Counted from the first letter of the stretch, positions 7,142 through 16,727 are shown. The stretch is DNA of 64,000 nt from Bradyrhizobium diazoefficiens (GCF_018131015.1 NZ_JAFCJJ010000006.1:186001-250000); one strand, 5' to 3'. The notes: a model not told the origin generated them from the sequence alone. Translations and numbers: made by a program.

Positions 7142-8385
7142 GCGAACAAATCCCGCGCCTTCAACAGCGCCTGTGCCAGATGATCGACTTCTTCCCGCGT
7201 ATTATACATGCCGAACGAGGCCCGGCAGGTCGCGGTCACGTTGAACCGCTCTAAAAGCGGCATCACGCAATGGGTGCCGGCGCGTACCGCGATGCCCTGG
7301 CGGTCGATCACGGTGGCGACGTCGTGGGCATGCGCGCCCTTGAGCTCGAAGGAGATGACGGGCCCCTTGCCCCGCGCGGTACCGATCAGCCGCAGCGAGT
7401 TGATCTCGCGCAGGCGATCCTGGGCATAGGTGAGGAGATCGTGCTCGTGCGCGGCGATGCGCTCCTTGCCGATCGAATTGACGTAGTCGATGGCAGCGCC
7501 AAGGCCCACGGCCTCGACGATCGCCGGCGTGCCCGCCTCGAATTTGTGCGGGGGATCGCCATAGGTGACGACCTCACGCGAGACCTCGCGGATCATCTCG
7601 CCGCCGCCGTTATAGGGGCGCATCGCGGCAAGGTGGTCGTACTTGGCCCAGAGCACGCCGATGCCGGTCGGCCCGTAGACCTTGTGGCCGGTGAAGACGT
7701 AGAAGTCGCAGCCGATGTCCTGGACATCGACCGGCAGGTGCACCGCGCCCTGGCTGCCGTCGACCAGCACGGGGATGCCGCGCGCGTGTGCGATCTTCAC
7801 GACGTCCTTGACCGGCACGATGGTGCCGAGCGCGTTCGACATCTGCGTGATCGCGACGAGCTTCGTCTTCGGGCCCAGGAGCTTCTCGAACTCGTCGATC
7901 AGGAAGTTGCCCTCGTCGTCAACGGGGGCCCATTTGATCACCGCACCGTGGCGCTCCCTGAGGAAATGCCAGGGCACGATGTTGGAGTGGTGCTCCATGA
8001 TCGAGATGACGATCTCGTCGCCCGCCTTGATGTTGGGCTCGCCCCAGGACGAGGCGACCAGGTTGATCGCTTCGGTGGCGTTGCGGGTGAAGATGACTTC
8101 TTCGGTGCGGGGCGCGTTGATGAACTGCGCGACCTTGGTGCGGCCGCCTTCATAGGCTTCGGTCGCGGCGTTGGCGAGGTAGTGCAGGCCGCGATGCACG
8201 TTGGCGTACTCGCTCGTATAGGCCTGCGTCATGCGGTCGAGCACGACCTGCGGCTTCTGCGCCGACGCCGCGTTGTCGAGATAGACCAGCGGCTTGCCGT
8301 AGACCTGCATGGCGAGCGCCGGAAAGTCCGCCCGCACCCGCGCGACGTCATAGGCGCCGTTCGTGACCGCGGGATGGGTGCTCAT
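7138..8385 (-). CDS. sufS: Cysteine desulfurase SufS
   Basis: 415 aa, PLP enzyme that takes sulfur from L-cysteine as a persulfide. Seen: the N-terminal segment VRADFPALAMQVYGKPLVYLD, then NAASAQKP, the PLP lysine in FTGHKVYGPTGIGVLW and the acceptor Cys in RAGTHCVMPLLERF, whose RxGxHC form is diagnostic for the SufS (group II) type. SufS normally needs a SufE or SufU partner; none is encoded in this window. The start overlaps the sufD stop by 4 nt and the stop overlaps sufT by 4 nt. Confidence 0.95.
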   Translation of the reverse strand: MSTHPAVTNGAYDVARVRADFPALAMQVYGKPLVYLDNAASAQKPQVVLDRMTQAYTSEYANVHRGLHYLANAATEAYEGGRTKVAQFINAPRTEEVIFTRNATEAINLVASSWGEPNIKAGDEIVISIMEHHSNIVPWHFLRERHGAVIKWAPVDDEGNFLIDEFEKLLGPKTKLVAITQMSNALGTIVPVKDVVKIAHARGIPVLVDGSQGAVHLPVDVQDIGCDFYVFTGHKVYGPTGIGVLWAKYDHLAAMRPYNGGGEMIREVSREVVTYGDPPHKFEAGTPAIVEAVGLGAAIDYVNSIGKERIAAHEHDLLTYAQDRLREINSLRLIGTARGKGPVISFELKGAHAHDVATVIDRQGIAVRAGTHCVMPLLERFNVTATCRASFGMYNTREEVDHLAQALLKARDLFA

Positions 8386-9686
8386 GACCGCCGCTCCAGC
8401 CAGCGCTCGGCAATGCCGATCACGTGCTCGCGCAGTTGATCGTCGGCGATCTGCTCGATCGCCTCGCCGACGAAGGCCTGGATCAGCAGCGCCTGGGCCT
8501 GCTTTTCCGGCAGGCCGCGGGCCTTCAGATAGAACAGCAGGCTTTCGTCCAGCGCGCCGGCGGTGGCGCCGTGGCCGCAGGAGACGTCGTCGGCGAAGAT
8601 CTCGAGCTCCGGCTTGTTGTCCGCTTCGGCCTCGTCGGAGAGCAGGAGCGCCCGCGTCATCATCTTGCCGTCGGTCTTCTGCGCGTCGGGACGGACGATG
8701 ATGCGGCCCTGGAACACCGAATGGGCGCGATCGTCGATCACGGCGCGGAACGTTTCGCGGCTGACGCAGTTTGGCACGGCATGGTCGACGACCAGCGTGG
8801 TGTCGCCATGCTCGGTCTTCTGCAACAGGTTCACGCCATTGGCCGAGAGCTCGCTGCCCTCGCCCGCCAGCCTGATGAAGCCCTGCAGACGGCTGACGGC
8901 TGCGCCCGTCGTCATGTTGAAGAAGTTGAGCTTCACATTCGCGCCGACCGTGACGAAGTGCGAGGTGACGTTCACCGCGTCGGGCGCATCGTCCATCAGG
9001 CGAATGTGGGCGAGATCGGCACCGTCGCCGACCGTGACGATCACGGCGTCGTTGACCTGATAGGCCTTGGCGCCGGCCGCAATGAAGCTTTCGACGATGG
9101 TGGCGCGGACGCCCTTCCCGACCACGAGTTGCGAGCGGCTGAAGCTGGACGCCGACGACGCAGTCGCGACGTGGATGACCTGGATCGGCGCGGAGAGATG
9201 CGCGCCGTCGGCAATCGACAGCACGACGCCGTCGGTCGCCATCGCGGCGTTCAGCGCGATCACCGCATCGGTCGATTCAGTCTTGAGCAGCCCGGCATCC
9301 TTGTCCAGCGTCTCCCGCAGCGTCATCAGGCTGACCTCGGAGGCGAGCGCCTTGACGTCGGACAGATCGGCCGCGAACACGCCGTCGACCAGTACCAACT
9401 TGCGGGCACCGGCGATCGCATGCGTCTTGACCGCTTCCGCGGCGCGTTTCATCGCGGCCGCATCGGGGCTCACTGCCAGCGGCAGCACCTCGCCGACCAG
9501 CGCGCGCAGGTCGGTGTATTTCCATTCCTCGATCCGGCGGTGCGGCAGGCCGAGACGTTCATAGGTCTCGAACGCCTCGCGGCGCACTGCAGCCACTCCC
9601 GGCGAACCCGGCAGGCGGCCCTCGGCGCTGGCGAACAGATCGCTCACCGCGCGGCCACCTCCGGTCTTTACCACAGCAACGTTCAT
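8382..9686 (-). CDS. sufD: Fe-S assembly scaffold subunit SufD
   Basis: 434 aa, SufB/SufD beta-helix family. Markers: PHRRIEEWKYTDLRAL near the N-terminus, VQGF-like FIRLAGEGSELSANG in the centre and the C-terminal block FADDVSCGHGATAGALDE, which carries the His that corresponds to the cluster-building His of E. coli SufD. It pairs with SufB and the ATPase SufC as the SufBC2D scaffold. It follows sufC after 11 nt and overlaps sufS by 4 nt. Confidence 0.94.
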   Translation of the reverse strand: MNVAVVKTGGGRAVSDLFASAEGRLPGSPGVAAVRREAFETYERLGLPHRRIEEWKYTDLRALVGEVLPLAVSPDAAAMKRAAEAVKTHAIAGARKLVLVDGVFAADLSDVKALASEVSLMTLRETLDKDAGLLKTESTDAVIALNAAMATDGVVLSIADGAHLSAPIQVIHVATASSASSFSRSQLVVGKGVRATIVESFIAAGAKAYQVNDAVIVTVGDGADLAHIRLMDDAPDAVNVTSHFVTVGANVKLNFFNMTTGAAVSRLQGFIRLAGEGSELSANGVNLLQKTEHGDTTLVVDHAVPNCVSRETFRAVIDDRAHSVFQGRIIVRPDAQKTDGKMMTRALLLSDEAEADNKPELEIFADDVSCGHGATAGALDESLLFYLKARGLPEKQAQALLIQAFVGEAIEQIADDQLREHVIGIAERWLERRS

Positions 9687-9697
9687 CGCAAAATTCC

Positions 9698-10450
9698 TTA
9701 CGCGGCGTCCTCGAACTGGGCGTAGCCGGACGCTTCCAGCTCCAGCGCCAGATCCTTGCCGCCGCTCTTCACGACGCGGCCCTTCGACATCACGTGCACC
9801 ACGTCAGGCACGATGTAGTTGAGCAGCCGCTGATAATGGGTGATGACGACCATCGCGCGCTTGGGCGAGCGCAGCGCGTTGACGCCGTCGGCCGCAATCC
9901 GCAGCGCGTCGATGTCGAGGCCGGAATCCATCTCGTCGAGGATGCACAGGCTCGGCTCGAACAGCGCCATCTGCAGCACCTCGTTGCGCTTCTTCTCGCC
10001 GCCGGAGAAGCCGACATTGACGCCGCGCTTGAGCATGTCCTGCGGGATGTTGAGCGACTTGGAGACCTCGCGGACCTTCTTCAGGAAGTCCGGCACCATC
10101 AACTCGCTCTCGCCGCGCGCCTTGCGCTGCGCGTTCAGCGCGGTGCGCAGGAAATTCATGGTGGTGACGCCGGGAATCTCGACCGGATACTGGAACGCCA
10201 GGAACACGCCCTTGGCGGCGCGCTCGTCCGGCGACATCTCCAGCAGGTCCTCGCCCCGGAACAGGATCTGGCCGTCGGTGACCTCATAGCCGGGCTTGCC
10301 GGCGATGACGTGCGAGAGCGTCGACTTGCCGGAGCCGTTCGGCCCCATGATCGCGTGCACCTCGCCCTCGTTCACGGTCAAGGTCAGCCCGTGGAGGATC
10401 TCACGTTCCTCGACACGAACCTTCAGGTCTTTCACTTCAAGCAAAGCCAT
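9698..10450 (-). CDS. sufC: Fe-S assembly ATPase SufC
   Basis: 250 aa, ABC-type ATPase. Walker A GPNGSGKST, Q-loop in AFQYPVEIPG, signature FSGGEKKRNE, Walker B LCILDEMDSGLDIDAL, and the switch His in VVITHYQRLL. SufC is a soluble ABC ATPase that drives the SufB-SufD conformational change during cluster assembly. The start MALLEVKDLKVRV at 10450 is the family start; the frame is open upstream to 10762 but that part runs antisense-like through the sufB end and is not coding. Confidence 0.95.
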   Translation of the reverse strand: MALLEVKDLKVRVEEREILHGLTLTVNEGEVHAIMGPNGSGKSTLSHVIAGKPGYEVTDGQILFRGEDLLEMSPDERAAKGVFLAFQYPVEIPGVTTMNFLRTALNAQRKARGESELMVPDFLKKVREVSKSLNIPQDMLKRGVNVGFSGGEKKRNEVLQMALFEPSLCILDEMDSGLDIDALRIAADGVNALRSPKRAMVVITHYQRLLNYIVPDVVHVMSKGRVVKSGGKDLALELEASGYAQFEDAA

Positions 10451-10512
10451 CCTGGTATCCAGTCTATTCAATTGATGTTGGAGCGCGGTAAGCGCACCGC
10501 GAGGGTCGGCGA

Positions 10513-12009
10513 TCAGCCGACCGACCCTTCGAGCGAGATCGAGATCAGCTTCTGCGCTTCCACCGCGAATTCCATCGGCAGTTGCTGCAGCACGTCCTTG
10601 ACGAAGCCGTTGACGACGAGGCCGACGGCCTCCTCCTGCGAAAGGCCGCGCTGGACGCAGTAGAACAGCACGTCCTCGGAGATTTTCGAGGTCGTCGCCT
10701 CGTGCTCGAACGTCGCGGACGAATTCTTCGCCTCGATGTACGGCACGGTGTGCGCGCCGCATTTGTCGCCGATCAGCAGCGAATCGCAGGCGGTGAAATT
10801 GCGCGCGCCGGTCGCTTTGCGGTGAGCCGTCACGAGACCACGATAAGTGTTCTGCGACTTGCCCGCGGCGATGCCCTTGGAGATGATGCGGCTCGACGTG
10901 TTCTTGCCGAGATGGATCATCTTGGTGCCCGAATCGACCTGCTGAAAACCGTTCGAGATCGCGATCGAATAGAATTCACCACGGGAGTTATCGCCGCGCA
11001 GGATGCAGCTCGGATACTTCCAGGTGATGGCGGAGCCGGTCTCGACCTGGGTCCAGGAAATCTTGGAGTGATGGCCGCGGCAGTCGCCACGCTTGGTGAC
11101 GAAATTGTAGATGCCGCCCTTGCCTTCCGAGTTGCCGGGATACCAGTTCTGCACCGTCGAATACTTGATCTCGGCGTCGTCGAGCGCGACCAGTTCGACC
11201 ACGGCCGCATGCAGCTGGTTCTCGTCGCGCTGCGGCGCGGTGCAGCCCTCGAGATAGGAAACGTAGGAGCCCTTGTCGGCGATGATCAGCGTGCGCTCGA
11301 ACTGGCCGGTGTTGCGCTCGTTTATGCGGAAATAGGTCGACAGCTCCATCGGGCAGCGCACGCCCGGCGGCACGTAGACGAACGAGCCATCGGAGAACAC
11401 CGCCGAGTTCAGCGTCGCGTAGAAATTGTCCGAGGTCGGCACCACAGAGCCGAGATATTTCTGCACCAGCTCGGGATGCTCGCGGATCGCCTCCGAGATC
11501 GGCATGAAGATCACGCCGGCCTTCTTCAGCTCCGCCTTGAAGGTGGTCGCAACCGAGACCGAATCGAAGACGGCGTCGACCGCGATCTTGCGCCTGCTAG
11601 GATCGTCCTCGCCCACCTTGGGCTCGACGCCCTCGAGCATGGCGACTTCGCGCAGGGGAATGCCGAGCTTCTCGTAGGTCTTGAGGATCTCAGGATCGAT
11701 CTCGTCGAGCGAGTTGACCGTCTTCTTCGGCTTCGGCGCCGCGTAATAATAGAGGTCCTGGAAGTCGATCTTGGGATAGTCGACGCGGGCCCAGGTCGGC
11801 TCGGTCATGGTCAGCCAGCGCCGATAGGCCTCCAGCCGCCACTGGAGCATCCAGGCGGGCTCGTTCTTCTTCTGCGAGATGAATTTTACGATCTCTTCCG
11901 ACAGCCCCTTGGGGGCCTTCTCGGTGTCGATCAGGGTTTCAAACCCATAACGATACTGATCGACGTCGATGCGCTTCACGCGCTCGACCGTCTCTTGTAC
12001 GGCTGGCAT
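10513..12009 (-). CDS. sufB: Fe-S assembly scaffold subunit SufB
   Basis: 498 aa. Typical SufB features: KYGFET-like [71 protein letters not shown] and [13 protein letters not shown], where the Cys corresponds to the essential Cys405 of E. coli SufB. The start at 12009 has a strong GGAGG seven nt upstream; a TTG at 12033 is not credible. It follows the upstream desulfurase gene after 112 bp and precedes sufC by 62 bp. SufB is the subunit that receives persulfide sulfur. Confidence 0.95.
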   Translation of the reverse strand: MPAVQETVERVKRIDVDQYRYGFETLIDTEKAPKGLSEEIVKFISQKKNEPAWMLQWRLEAYRRWLTMTEPTWARVDYPKIDFQDLYYYAAPKPKKTVNSLDEIDPEILKTYEKLGIPLREVAMLEGVEPKVGEDDPSRRKIAVDAVFDSVSVATTFKAELKKAGVIFMPISEAIREHPELVQKYLGSVVPTSDNFYATLNSAVFSDGSFVYVPPGVRCPMELSTYFRINERNTGQFERTLIIADKGSYVSYLEGCTAPQRDENQLHAAVVELVALDDAEIKYSTVQNWYPGNSEGKGGIYNFVTKRGDCRGHHSKISWTQVETGSAITWKYPSCILRGDNSRGEFYSIAISNGFQQVDSGTKMIHLGKNTSSRIISKGIAAGKSQNTYRGLVTAHRKATGARNFTACDSLLIGDKCGAHTVPYIEAKNSSATFEHEATTSKISEDVLFYCVQRGLSQEEAVGLVVNGFVKDVLQQLPMEFAVEAQKLISISLEGSVG

Positions 12010-12121
12010 TCCATCCTCCGCTCGCGGTTTCAAGGACCGCGGTGGATCAAACTCGGACGAGTATTACGATGTTTCGTTGCGGAAAGCACGGGCTTAGAAC
12101 CGTTCAAGCCGTGTTTCGTCG

Positions 12122-13261
12122 CTAGCCCTTAAGTAGGGCATTGCCGAGCTTTCGCCAAGCCTCTAACGCCCTGTTGATGTCTTCAGGTCCCGTGGACCAG
12201 CCCAGACTGAGGCGCACCGCTCCCTGGGCCACCGCAGGGTCGAACCCCATGGCGGAAAGCACGTGGGACGGCTGAACTTTTCCCGAGGAACACGCCGAGC
12301 CCGAGGACACCGCGATACCTTCGAGATCGAAGCCGATCACCGCCGTTTCGGCCTTGAGGCCGGGCGCGGTGAACAGAACGGTATTTGGCAACCGCTCTGC
12401 CCCAATCGAGAAAATGGTTCCCCCGGCCACGGCGCGAATGCCATTTTCCAAGCGATCTCTGAGCTTTGCCACACGCTCCGCATCCTCCGGCAGAGCCTGA
12501 AGGGCGGCTCGTACTGCCGCGCCGAAACCGGCGATGCCGGCGACATTCTCTGTGCCTGCGCGCCGGTTGAGTTCCTGCCCCCCGCCCCGCAGCACGGGTT
12601 CCAGTCCGGCGATTCCCTCGGCCACCACCAGCGCGCCGACGCCTTTGGGACCTCCGATCTTGTGCGCAGAGAAGGTCGCGAGATCGGCGCCTATGGCGTT
12701 AATGTTGAACCCAATTTTCCCAAGGGCCTGGATCGCGTCGACATGCAGGAGCGAGCCCGCCTCATGAACGATGGTGGCCGCCTCCGCGACCGGCTGGAGC
12801 GCGCCCGTCTCGTTGTTGGCCGCCATGATCGAGACCAGCGCCGGCGGCCCCTCGCCGAGCAGCGCCTTGAGGTGGTCGAGATCAACCAGGCCGGCGCGGG
12901 TCACCCGGATCTGGCTGATTGCGCCGGCGGGGAACCGGCCGCCCGCCAGCACCGAGGCGTGTTCCACAGCGGAGACCAGGAGCCGCTCGACCGGGTGGGC
13001 GGATCGCCCGCGCAGGCCGGGCGACAGCGCCAGCGCGTTGGCCTCGGTCCCGGAGGATGTGAAGACGACGTTCCGCGGCAGCGCCCCTACGGCCGCCGCC
13101 AGCGAAGCCCTGGCGTCCTCGACCAGCCGCCGCGCCTCGCGTCCCTCGGCATGGACCGAGGACGGATTGCCGATCAGGTCGTAGGCGGCCAGCATCGCGG
13201 CCCGCGCCTCAGCGCGGAGCGGCGTAGTCGCATTCCAGTCGAGATAGACACGGGTGGGCAT
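12122..13261 (-). CDS. Cysteine desulfurase, IscS/NifS type, first gene of suf operon
   Basis: 379 aa. Group I desulfurase: VYLDWNATTPLR at the N-terminus, SSGTEANALAL, PLP lysine in FSAHKIGGPKGVGAL, and the flexible-loop Cys in SSGSACSSGKVQPSHVL. It is distinct from SufS later in the same operon. The group I loop can pass sulfur directly to partners, so the operon has two desulfurases with different sulfur-transfer chemistry. Start at ATG 13261, where homology begins; the frame stays open to 13426 but the extra residues look non-coding. No Irr, RirA or IscR box could be recognised upstream. Confidence 0.93.
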   Translation of the reverse strand: MPTRVYLDWNATTPLRAEARAAMLAAYDLIGNPSSVHAEGREARRLVEDARASLAAAVGALPRNVVFTSSGTEANALALSPGLRGRSAHPVERLLVSAVEHASVLAGGRFPAGAISQIRVTRAGLVDLDHLKALLGEGPPALVSIMAANNETGALQPVAEAATIVHEAGSLLHVDAIQALGKIGFNINAIGADLATFSAHKIGGPKGVGALVVAEGIAGLEPVLRGGGQELNRRAGTENVAGIAGFGAAVRAALQALPEDAERVAKLRDRLENGIRAVAGGTIFSIGAERLPNTVLFTAPGLKAETAVIGFDLEGIAVSSGSACSSGKVQPSHVLSAMGFDPAVAQGAVRLSLGWSTGPEDINRALEAWRKLGNALLKG

Positions 13262-13613
13262 CGAGTAACATGCTACCTTACTTCGCCGGGCCCTGCACCG
13301 CCCGCCTTGCCGCCCGACATGGCCCCCGGCCCCGCGCTTGGCAATCATGATTTCCGCGAACGGCGCTTCCGCCGGTGACGCCGGCGTGACACGCCGAGCA
13401 CCCTGAGCCCGCTGGACGATGTTCAAGATGCTTGCTTTTTGACCCTCAGCCTATGTTAGAACGCGGGCCGTCACGTCACCGCGCGCCGCTTGCGCATCAC
13501 CGCAAGGCGCGCCTTCTCACTCTTCCTTCGCGCTTTCGTCGGCAGCCGCCGATGAGGCCACAATCGGTTGATTGCCAAGGACCACCTCCAGCAAATCAAT
13601 CAAGAGATCATCG
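13262..13613. other. 352-bp divergent intergenic region
   Basis: Lies between the leftward suf operon and the rightward hydrolase gene and should hold both promoters. I see TATGTTAGAAC at about 13452 but no properly spaced -35 partner, and no recognisable iron- or Fe-S-responsive operator. Nothing else is evident. Confidence 0.5.
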
Positions 13614-14261
13614 ATGCCTGAAGTCATTTTCGCCGGCCCCGCTGGCCGCCTCGAGGGCCGCTATCATCCGGCCAAGCAGAAGAACGCGCCGATCGCGATG
13701 ATCCTGCATCCGCATCCGCAGTTTCACGGCACGATGAACCACCAGATCGTGTACCAGTGCTACTACGCCTTTGCCCATCGCGGCTTCTCGGTGCTGCGCT
13801 TCAACTTCCGCGGCGTCGGCCGCAGCCAGGGCTCGTTCGACCACGGCACCGGCGAATTGTCGGATGCGGCGGCTGCGCTCGACTGGGCGCAGACCATCAA
13901 TCCCGAGGCCCGCGCCTGCTGGGTCGCCGGCTTTTCCTTCGGCGCCTGGATCGGCATGCAGCTCCTGATGCGCCGCCCCGAGGTCGAGGGCTTCATCTCG
14001 ATCGCGCCGCCGGCCAATCTCTACGACTTCTCATTCCTTGCGCCCTGCCCGTCCTCGGGCCTGATCGTGCACGGCGAGAAGGACGCGGTGGTGCCGCCCA
14101 AGGACGTCAATACCCTGGTCGAGAAGCTGAAGACGCAGAAGGGCATCGTGATCGACCAGCAGGTCATCCCCGGCGCCAACCATTTCTTCGACGCCAAGCT
14201 CGAACCGCTGATGGAGACCATCACGGCCTATCTCGACATGCGCCTCGCCAACGTGCGGTAG
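13614..14261 (+). CDS. Alpha/beta hydrolase of the short COG2945-like family
   Basis: 215 aa, cytoplasmic (no signal peptide). Seen: the oxyanion-side motif HPHPQFHGTMNH, the strand FNFRGVGRSQG, the nucleophile elbow GFSFGAW with Ser, the acid in HGEKDAVVPP and the catalytic His in GANHFF. A full Ser-Asp-His triad is therefore present. Substrate unknown; this family is annotated only as a hydrolase. ATG at 13614 is preferred to a TTG at 13572. Seven nt separate its stop from the DUF1697 gene, so they probably share a transcript. Confidence 0.88.
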   Translation: MPEVIFAGPAGRLEGRYHPAKQKNAPIAMILHPHPQFHGTMNHQIVYQCYYAFAHRGFSVLRFNFRGVGRSQGSFDHGTGELSDAAAALDWAQTINPEARACWVAGFSFGAWIGMQLLMRRPEVEGFISIAPPANLYDFSFLAPCPSSGLIVHGEKDAVVPPKDVNTLVEKLKTQKGIVIDQQVIPGANHFFDAKLEPLMETITAYLDMRLANVR

Positions 14262-14268
14262 GAATGAC

Positions 14269-14781
14269 ATGGCCGCGTTCGTAGCCCTGCTGCGCGCGGT
14301 CAATGTCGGAGGCACCAGCAAGCTGCCGATGACCGCGCTCAAGGCGATGTGCGAGGAGCTCGGTTTTGCCGCCGTGCGCACCTACATCGCGAGCGGCAAC
14401 GTGGTGTTCACCAGCCGCAAGTCGGAAACCGCAATCAAGACCGCGCTGGAAAAGCGGCTGCACGCCTATGCCGGCGCGCCGGTCGGCGTGCTCGTGCGCA
14501 GCGCCGCCGAGATGGCAGCGGTCGCGGCCGACAATCCGTTTCCCGAAATGGCGACGAACCGCACCGTTGCGATCTTCCTCGACAAGGCGCCGCCGGCGGA
14601 CACGCTCGCCGGCATTCGCGGCCAGAAGGACGAAAAGATCAAGCTCGGCCGCCGCGAGATCTACGTCCATTATGGTGACGGCATGGGGACGTCGAAGCTC
14701 GTCATCCCCGCCGCAAAGGCCGGGACCGCACGCAACATGAACACGATTGCGACGCTGGCGAAGATGGCCGCGGAGCTTTAG
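14269..14781 (+). CDS. DUF1697 family protein
   Basis: 170 aa. The DUF1697 hallmark is clear: FVALLRAVNVGGTSKLPMTAL at the N-terminus, then YIASGNVVF, and NPFPEM in the middle. Function of the family is unknown. No signal peptide or membrane segment. It is the second gene of a two-gene unit with the hydrolase and converges on the GST gene 16 bp downstream. Confidence 0.9.
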   Translation: MAAFVALLRAVNVGGTSKLPMTALKAMCEELGFAAVRTYIASGNVVFTSRKSETAIKTALEKRLHAYAGAPVGVLVRSAAEMAAVAADNPFPEMATNRTVAIFLDKAPPADTLAGIRGQKDEKIKLGRREIYVHYGDGMGTSKLVIPAAKAGTARNMNTIATLAKMAAEL

Positions 14782-14797
14782 CCGAAGACGTATCCGC

Positions 14798-15475
14798 TCA
14801 GGCCGCGAGCTTGAGCAGGTGTGCGTCGTGCCGTACCAGGAAGGCGCGCAGCAATTGCGGATAGTCCGCGCCGACCGCGCTGCGCACGCTCGGACGTTTT
14901 GCCAGCGCCGCGCGCCACGCGCGGACCTTCGGCACGTCCTTGAAGATGCCGTGCTCGGTCAGTTCGTCGAACAGGTCGAAATAGCGGAAGACCGGGGCGA
15001 ACACGGCGTCGACCAGGCTGAACGCCTCGCCCGCGAAATAAGGCCCCGCGCCAAGCGCCGCTTCCGCGCGTGAAAACTTCGCCGCGACCGCCTGGCGCTT
15101 GGTCTCGAACGTCGCGGGATCGGTCGTCGTCTCCAGCCCCCAGACATCGCCGAGGATCGCCGAGCCGAACTCCATCCAGGCGCGATGGCTGGCGCGCTCC
15201 AGTGCGTCCGCCGGATGCAGCTTCGCGCCGCCCTGCGTCTCCTCGAGGTACTCGCAGATCACGTTGCTCTCGAACAGCGCGACCTCGCCTTCGTCCGTCG
15301 TCACCACCAGCACCGGCACCTTGCCGAGCGGCGACAGCCTTAGAAACCAGTCCGGCTTGTTGGCGAGATCGATGTCAATCCGTTCGAACGGCACGCCCTT
15401 CTCTTTCAGCGCGATCACCGCGCGCTGCACATAGGGGCAAAGCTTGTGGCTGATCAGCTTGAGCGAGGCGGTCAT
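14798..15475 (-). CDS. Glutathione S-transferase, Cys-type N-terminus
   Basis: 225 aa. Thioredoxin-like N-domain with CPYVQRAVIALKEKGVPFE, in which Cys is at the catalytic position as in omega-like and stringent-starvation-like GSTs; the cis-Pro segment GKVPVLVV; glutathione-contact ESNVICEYLEE; then an all-helical C-domain. It probably performs glutathione-dependent thiol transfer or reduction rather than classical conjugation. It is transcribed from its own promoter, which carries three copies of the palindrome GATGCANNTGCATC (15494-15555), so it is likely the inducible target of an unknown repressor. Confidence 0.9.
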   Translation of the reverse strand: MTASLKLISHKLCPYVQRAVIALKEKGVPFERIDIDLANKPDWFLRLSPLGKVPVLVVTTDEGEVALFESNVICEYLEETQGGAKLHPADALERASHRAWMEFGSAILGDVWGLETTTDPATFETKRQAVAAKFSRAEAALGAGPYFAGEAFSLVDAVFAPVFRYFDLFDELTEHGIFKDVPKVRAWRAALAKRPSVRSAVGADYPQLLRAFLVRHDAHLLKLAA

Positions 15476-15493
15476 GGCAAATCCCGGCGGTTG

Positions 15494-15555
15494 GATGCAA
15501 CTGCATCAAGATAGATGCATTTGCATATATCCGTCAAGATCGATGCATCTGCATC
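15494..15555 (-). promoter_or_regulatory. GST promoter with three palindromic operator copies
   Basis: Three 14-bp sites: GATGCA-AC-TGCATC (15494-15507), GATGCA-TT-TGCATA (15514-15527) and GATGCA-TC-TGCATC (15542-15555); centres are 20 and 28 bp apart. On the minus strand TTGACG (15537-15532), an 18-nt spacer and TATCTT (15513-15508) make a good sigma-70 promoter. The middle site fills the spacer, the first covers the start region 18 bp from the ATG, and the third sits just upstream of -35. This is the geometry of repression by a symmetric dimer (MarR, TetR or HxlR-like), but the regulator is not encoded next door. Confidence 0.75.
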
Positions 15556-15583
15556 AACCGACCGTGATCGCAGGTATCGATCC

Positions 15584-16687
15584 TCAGGGCCGCGCGATCA
15601 CTCCGCCCGTCATCGGCATCGGCACCCCCGTCGTGGCCGGATAGGACAAGGGCAGCCCCTTCAGGCCGCGGGCGGCGAGGAAGCCGAAGGCCTGCGCCTC
15701 GATGGCATCGGAGGCCCAGCCCAGCGTCTCGGCGGCCTCGACGGTGGCCGATCCCACCCGCTCCCGCAGCATCCGCAGCATGGTGAGGTTGCGCGCCCCG
15801 CCGCCGCAGACGATCCAGCTTCGCGGCCGCCGCGGCAGCAATGGGATGATCCGGGCGATTGCGGAAGCGGTGAAGGCGGTGAGCGTGGCTGCGCCGTCGG
15901 CGGGCAGCATGTCGCCGAGCTTCAATGTCGCAAAATCGTTGCGATCGAGCGATTTCGGCGGCGAGGCCGCGAAGAACGGCAGCTCCAGCGCGCGCGCGAT
16001 CCAGACTTCGTCGGCCTTGCCGAGGGCGGCGAACCTGCCCTCCGTGTCGAAGGCCTGGTTCATGGTGCGGTACATGAAATCGTCGAGCAGCGCGTTGCCC
16101 GGCCCGGTGTCGCAGGCGATCAGCGTGTCGCTGCCGTCGATATAGGTGATGTTGGAGACGCCCCCGATATTGACCACGCAGATCGGGCCCTCGCGCTCCA
16201 GCGACTGCGTCAGCGCCCGGTGGTAGACCGGCACGAGCGGCGCGCCCTGGCCGCCGGCCTCCACGTCCGCCGCGCGAAAATCGTACATCACCGGGATATG
16301 GATCGCTTTGGCTAGCGCCGGCCCGTCGCCGATCTGCACCGTCAGACGCCGCTCCGGACGGTGCAGCACGGTCTGGCCGTGAAAACCGACGATGTCGATC
16401 TCCTCCGGCCGCATCCGGTTCTGGGCTGTGAAGGCCGCAACCGCCTCGGCATGCGCCAGCGTCACCGCGCGCTCGGCTTCGGCCAGGATGCCCGGCCGGG
16501 CGTCGCGCTGCGACAGGGTTACCGCTTCCGAGAGCGCCCGGCGCAGCAGATTGCGCTCGGCCGGGCTGTAAGGCCGGTAGCCTGACGGCCCGAACGCTTT
16601 CACCTGTTTTCCGTCGGTTTCGATCAGCGCGACGTCCACCCCGTCCAGCGAGGTGCCGCTCATCAAACCGAGTGCCGTCAACATCAT
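15584..16687 (-). CDS. anmK: Anhydro-N-acetylmuramic acid kinase
   Basis: 367 aa. Opens with LGLMSGTSLDGVDVAL, the ATP-binding signature of the family, with GFHGQTVLHRP, IGDGPALA, CVVNIGGVSNIT, CDTGPGNALLDD and VCGGGARN following in the expected order. AnmK cleaves and phosphorylates the anhydro sugar released from peptidoglycan turnover, giving MurNAc-6-phosphate. It is divergent from tyrS, a pairing also seen in other proteobacteria. Two ATG codons lie in tandem at the start (16687 and 16684). Confidence 0.95.
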   Translation of the reverse strand: MMLTALGLMSGTSLDGVDVALIETDGKQVKAFGPSGYRPYSPAERNLLRRALSEAVTLSQRDARPGILAEAERAVTLAHAEAVAAFTAQNRMRPEEIDIVGFHGQTVLHRPERRLTVQIGDGPALAKAIHIPVMYDFRAADVEAGGQGAPLVPVYHRALTQSLEREGPICVVNIGGVSNITYIDGSDTLIACDTGPGNALLDDFMYRTMNQAFDTEGRFAALGKADEVWIARALELPFFAASPPKSLDRNDFATLKLGDMLPADGAATLTAFTASAIARIIPLLPRRPRSWIVCGGGARNLTMLRMLRERVGSATVEAAETLGWASDAIEAQAFGFLAARGLKGLPLSYPATTGVPMPMTGGVIARP

Positions 16688-16727
16688 CTCTAGGCGGGCC
16701 TCGACGTCCCCTTGTGCGACGCCTGAC

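Noticed and set aside
13262..13613. Iron-responsive operator (Irr, RirA or IscR) for the suf operon
   Set aside because: I looked for these boxes on both strands and found no convincing match.
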